Source: Nitrosococcus halophilus Nc 4 (GTDB lineage Bacteria; Pseudomonadota; Gammaproteobacteria; Nitrosococcales; Nitrosococcaceae). From it: a stretch of 64,000 bases of DNA. A program made the translations under genes and the position numbers. How positions within the stretch are numbered: the first letter of the stretch is position 1; every line of letters begins with the position of its first letter. The notes under the pieces are model-generated. The model worked only from the letters and a program-made list of their open reading frames with translations. It was not told where the DNA came from and ran no database searches. Where the stretch lies: NCBI RefSeq assembly GCF_000024725.1, contig NC_013960.1:1138261-1202260 (forward strand). The letters are read 5' to 3'. This document shows positions 61,308 to 64,000 of this stretch, in pieces.

Positions 61308-61820
61308 ATGAGAATCATAAGTTTAATAGGTGTTTCACATCTTTTTACAGTGGCCAACTTATGCAGTGGGATGTGGTCGATTTTTTTCTTCGCCCAAGGT
61401 GGTTTTACCGAGGGCGCATCACTGTTGTTGGTTGCGGTTGCTTTAGACACCCTGGATGGTAAAGTGGCGGAACTTATGGGGCAAAAAAATGCTTTCAGAA
61501 GGCAACTTGATTCCTTGGCTGATCTGGTTTCTTTTGGAGTTGCGCCGGTGTTCTTATATTACATGTTGGATTTTCCTGGCGCTTTTGTGACCACGATTCT
61601 GCTTTTTTTTGTCACTTGTGGAATGTTACGCCTAGCTCGTTATAACATCTCTCAACAAAAAGATTTCGAAGGGGTTCCCATTACGGTTAATGGCATTATT
61701 TTTCCCTTATTATATGCTATATCACTTATTTTCCCTGGGAGTTTATCCTTCTGGCCTGTTGTTTTTGCGATAATGGGGTTATTAATGGTATCTAGTATTA
61801 GGATTAAAAGGCTATTTTAG
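61308..61820 (+). CDS. CDP-alcohol phosphatidyltransferase (PssA-like), divergent motif
   Basis: A 170-residue membrane enzyme of the CDP-alcohol phosphotransferase family, most like CDP-diacylglycerol-serine transferase. I start at ATG 61308 (MRIISLIGVSHLFTVANLCSG), since earlier residues are not membrane-like. The family motif is D-x2-DG-x2-AR-x8-G-x3-D-x3-D; here it reads DTLDGKVAELMGQKNAFRRQLDSLAD. All four Asp residues and DG are present, but the R after A is E and the G is R. Whether it still makes phosphatidylserine is uncertain. About five helices follow. Monocistronic. Confidence 0.8.
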   Translation: MRIISLIGVSHLFTVANLCSGMWSIFFFAQGGFTEGASLLLVAVALDTLDGKVAELMGQKNAFRRQLDSLADLVSFGVAPVFLYYMLDFPGAFVTTILLFFVTCGMLRLARYNISQQKDFEGVPITVNGIIFPLLYAISLIFPGSLSFWPVVFAIMGLLMVSSIRIKRLF

Positions 61821-61885
61821 CGTAAGTGATAGGCTGCATTAGAGATAAAAATCAGTTCGAACATCTGAGTGAAGGAATTGACGCT

Positions 61886-62323
61886 ATGAGTGCTGAGTTT
61901 AAAGTCATCATCGTTCCGGTAGACGGTTCTGAGGGTTCCCAACGGGCGGCACGCTTCGCCGATAACCTATCCAAGGTGACGGGACGGAAAATGAAGTTTG
62001 TCTATGTGTTTCCTGCAACTCCCAGTGAGATCATGGGGATGTCCCAACTGTCCCGGGAAGATATCGATCACACTAAGAAAGAATCCGCCCGCAAGGCTTT
62101 CGATAAGGCCCACCAAGCCATTGGCGATCAGCAACGGGAAGTGGAAGAGCAGATCCTCTTTGGCGATCCCGCCGAGGAAATTATCCGCTACGTGGGTGAA
62201 CAGACTGAACCTTTGGTCGTCATGGGGCGACGTGGCCTTTCCCGGATCGAGTCGCTGTTGCTCGGCAGCGTGAGCGGAAAGGTTATTCACTATGCTAACG
62301 CGACGGTTACCATCGTTAACTGA
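61886..62323 (+). CDS. Universal stress protein (UspA family)
   Basis: A 145-residue USP starting MSAEFKVIIVPVDGSEGSQRA; I prefer this ATG over 61826 because the family begins there. The ATP-binding-type C-terminal motif G-x2-G-x9-G-(S/T) is seen as GRRGLSRIESLLLGSVSGKVIHYA. Stress-induced proteins of this family bind ATP or act as regulators. Single gene. Confidence 0.92.
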   Translation: MSAEFKVIIVPVDGSEGSQRAARFADNLSKVTGRKMKFVYVFPATPSEIMGMSQLSREDIDHTKKESARKAFDKAHQAIGDQQREVEEQILFGDPAEEIIRYVGEQTEPLVVMGRRGLSRIESLLLGSVSGKVIHYANATVTIVN

Positions 62324-62406
62324 TTTCTGTGGGCAATAGACACCTTGCTGGAAACGGCTTAGGGCGCCCTTCCGGGCCTGCCCAGGGGGGTGCTGATAAA
62401 CGGCGT

Positions 62407-62436
62407 GTAGGTCGGATTAAGCATGGCGTATCCGGC
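62407..62436. repeat. REP-like intergenic hairpin
   Basis: GTCGGAT and ATCCGGC flank TAAGCATGGCGT, similar to the short GTCGGATTA...TAATCCGAC repeats that occur between genes in many proteobacteria. Only one copy is seen in this window. Confidence 0.4.
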
Positions 62437-62460
62437 AAAACCTAGACATCGAGAAAGCTT

Positions 62461-63351
62461 GTGACTGAAAACAACAGCCCTGGCGTCCGTTTACGGGCTG
62501 CCGTCAATGCGGAACGGCCTTTGCAAGTGGTGGGGGTCATCAATGCCTATGGGGCGCTGCTTGCCGAGCGGGCTGATTTCCGGGCCCTTTATCTTTCCGG
62601 AGCCGGGGTGGCCAATGCATCCTTTGGCCTGCCGGATCTCGGTCTGACAACCCTCACTGAGGTGGTAGAAGAGGTTCGCCGTATCGTGGCGGTGACCGAT
62701 TTACCCCTGTTGGTGGATGCCGATACCGGTTGGGGAGATGACCTTATGATTGCCCATACCGTGGAGACCTTGAGTCGGGCTGGAGCTGCAGGACTGCATC
62801 TAGAAGATCAAGAACAGGGTAAACGCTGCGGCCATCGGCCAGGTAAGACCTTGGTGAGTATTGAGGAGATGAGGGCCCGGGTGGCGGCGGCGGTTAGGGG
62901 GCGCAGAGATGAACAGTTTGTGATTATGGCTCGCACCGATGCCTATAGCCTAGAGGGATTGGAGGCAGCGGTGGCGCGAGCACAGGGCTATGTGGAGGCC
63001 GGGGCGGATATGATTTTTGCCGAAGCCTTAAGCTCCTTGGAGGAGTATCGACATTTTACCCAAGCGGTGAAAGTTCCGGTGCTGGCCAATATGACCGAGT
63101 TTGGACGTACCCCTTTATTGACCGTCCAGGAACTGGGGGAAGCGGGAGTCCGGTTGGTGTTGTATCCCCTAAGCGCTTTCCGGGCTATGAGCGCGGCGGC
63201 CTTGCAAGTCTACCAGACCCTGCGCCGGGAGGGGACCCAGCAAAGTTTAATTGAGCAGATGCAAACCCGGGAAGAGCTTTATGAAATATTAGGGTACTAT
63301 GATTATGAACGCCAACGGGATGCACGTCCGTCAAAGGAGAAAAAATCATGA
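62461..63351 (+). CDS. prpB: 2-methylisocitrate lyase
   Basis: A 296-residue lyase of the isocitrate lyase/PEP mutase family, starting GTG. The catalytic motif is KRCGH (LEDQEQGKRCGHRPGK). LYLSGAGVANASFGLPDLGLTTLTEV, VDADTGWGDDL and MARTDAYSLEGLEAAVARA are the PrpB substrate and metal-binding blocks. It splits 2-methylisocitrate to pyruvate and succinate in the methylcitrate cycle for propionate. Its stop overlaps the start of prpC (ATGA). Confidence 0.95.
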   Translation: MTENNSPGVRLRAAVNAERPLQVVGVINAYGALLAERADFRALYLSGAGVANASFGLPDLGLTTLTEVVEEVRRIVAVTDLPLLVDADTGWGDDLMIAHTVETLSRAGAAGLHLEDQEQGKRCGHRPGKTLVSIEEMRARVAAAVRGRRDEQFVIMARTDAYSLEGLEAAVARAQGYVEAGADMIFAEALSSLEEYRHFTQAVKVPVLANMTEFGRTPLLTVQELGEAGVRLVLYPLSAFRAMSAAALQVYQTLRREGTQQSLIEQMQTREELYEILGYYDYERQRDARPSKEKKS

Positions 63352-64000
63352 GTCCAGAAACGGTCAGTAGCGGTCTAGCTGGCGTCACCGCCGGCCGGAC
63401 AGCCATTAGCACGGTAGGGAAAGAAGCCAAGGGGTTGACCTATCGGGGGTATTCCATTGAGGTGCTGGCTGAGCAGGCCAGTTTTGAGGAAGTTGCTTAT
63501 TTGCTGATTTACGGCCAGCTTCCCAGCAGTGCCCAGCTTAGAGAATACCGGGAGCAACTGCAATCCCTGCGCCGCCTCCCCGAGGAACTTAAACCGGTGT
63601 TAGAGGCCCTGCCGGGCAATAGTCACCCCATGGATGTGATGCGCACCGGGTGTTCGGCCCTGGGTTGCCTCGAGCCGGAAATCGATCTGGAGCAGCAACG
63701 GGATATGGCTAATCGCTTGTTAGCCCTGTTTCCTTCCCTGCTGCTGTATTGGTACCACTTTCATCGTCAGGGTACCCGTATCGATACCCACACGGAAGAG
63801 GAGTCTTTGGCGGGACATTTTTTGAAACTGCTGCACGGAGAACCCCCAGAGGCAATTCCCCGGCGGGTGTTGGATGTCTCTTTGATTCTTTACGCCGAGC
63901 ATGAGTTTGCGGCTTCCACTTTTGCCGCCCGGGTGACGGCCTCCACTCTTTCTGACTTTTATTCTGCTGTCACCGCGGCGATTGGCACCCTGCGGGGGTC
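63348..64000 (+). CDS. prpC: 2-methylcitrate synthase (partial at window end)
   Basis: The ATG at 63348 opens a frame to the end of the window (about 217 residues seen). VSSGLAGVTAGRTAISTVGKEAKGLTYRGYSIEVLAEQASFEEVAYLLIYGQLP is the citrate synthase N-terminal region in the form typical for PrpC, and LILYAEHEFAASTFAARV contains the active-site His (LYAEHE). It condenses propionyl-CoA with oxaloacetate. The 4-base overlap with prpB shows the operon. Confidence 0.93.
   Translation, partial: MSPETVSSGLAGVTAGRTAISTVGKEAKGLTYRGYSIEVLAEQASFEEVAYLLIYGQLPSSAQLREYREQLQSLRRLPEELKPVLEALPGNSHPMDVMRTGCSALGCLEPEIDLEQQRDMANRLLALFPSLLLYWYHFHRQGTRIDTHTEEESLAGHFLKLLHGEPPEAIPRRVLDVSLILYAEHEFAASTFAARVTASTLSDFYSAVTAAIGTLRG

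Overview
The window looks like a chromosome segment of a Chromatiales-type gammaproteobacterium. Nitrosococcus is my best guess from gene content and style: a DmsE/MtrB-type porin-cytochrome pair, a DUF2333 protein, an HTTM-DCC fusion, and many small dispersed repeats. There is no rRNA or marker gene here to prove it. Most genes are ordinary chromosomal genes. Two accessory zones stand out: about 9.8-25 kb (mobile DNA, retron, IscB relic) and 45.9-56.8 kb (type I-F CRISPR-Cas).

0-14.4 kb: a c-di-GMP turnover protein with a degenerate receiver; an RlpA-like lipoprotein and a clipped glycine-zipper gene; two small heat-shock proteins; a three-gene Gld-type ABC export operon; a decayed tnpB; a solitary GroEL; and a DegP/HtrA protease. 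Hsp20, GroEL, DegP and a DnaJ relic (24.5 kb) give the region a protein-quality-control flavour.

14.4-25 kb: a retron (a tiny membrane peptide, an XRE protein and a retron-type RT). The RT needs a -1 frameshift at an exact A_AAA_AAC heptamer. Behind it lies an IscB pseudogene split by a 90-bp MITE, which is itself split by a 1275-bp IS4-type element with a 9-bp target duplication. The IscB relic has cut off the end of a 2'-5' RNA ligase pseudogene. Four copies of the MITE (TNA target duplications) lie between 4.8 and 24.9 kb. After these come a NERD helicase, a PfpI-type protein, a thiamine-binding-type protein and SixA.

25-45.9 kb: mostly housekeeping and envelope genes: DUF2333, HTTM-DCC, an NhaC-type antiporter, PAP2 phosphatase, an intact IS605-type element (TnpA plus TnpB), a VTT protein with an EEP-family nuclease/phosphatase, a RibD-type reductase, DUF211, a CCC1-like protein, a P-type cation ATPase fused to a periplasmic LysM domain, a secreted protein, a decaheme cytochrome with its MtrB/PioB porin, and a Nudix hydrolase.

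45.9-56.8 kb: a type I-F CRISPR-Cas system. cas1 and cas2-3 run leftward, csy1-csy2-csy3-csy4 run rightward, and a 32-repeat array follows. The most exciting signal is in the 320-bp divergent promoter region. Two degenerate CRISPR repeats on the minus strand flank a 25-nt pseudo-spacer. That pseudo-spacer matches a site about 150 bp away at 20 of its first 22 positions, and the site has a correct type I-F CC PAM. It overlaps a TATAAT box for the cas1 side and touches the -35 box of the csy promoter. This reads as a CreR-like guide with which the Csy complex would repress its own two operons. The array also carries one spacer pair three times at exact 240-bp intervals.

56.8-64 kb: a MacB/LolD-type ABC efflux operon, a CDP-alcohol phosphatidyltransferase with a divergent motif, a universal stress protein, and prpB-prpC of the methylcitrate cycle (prpC runs off the window).
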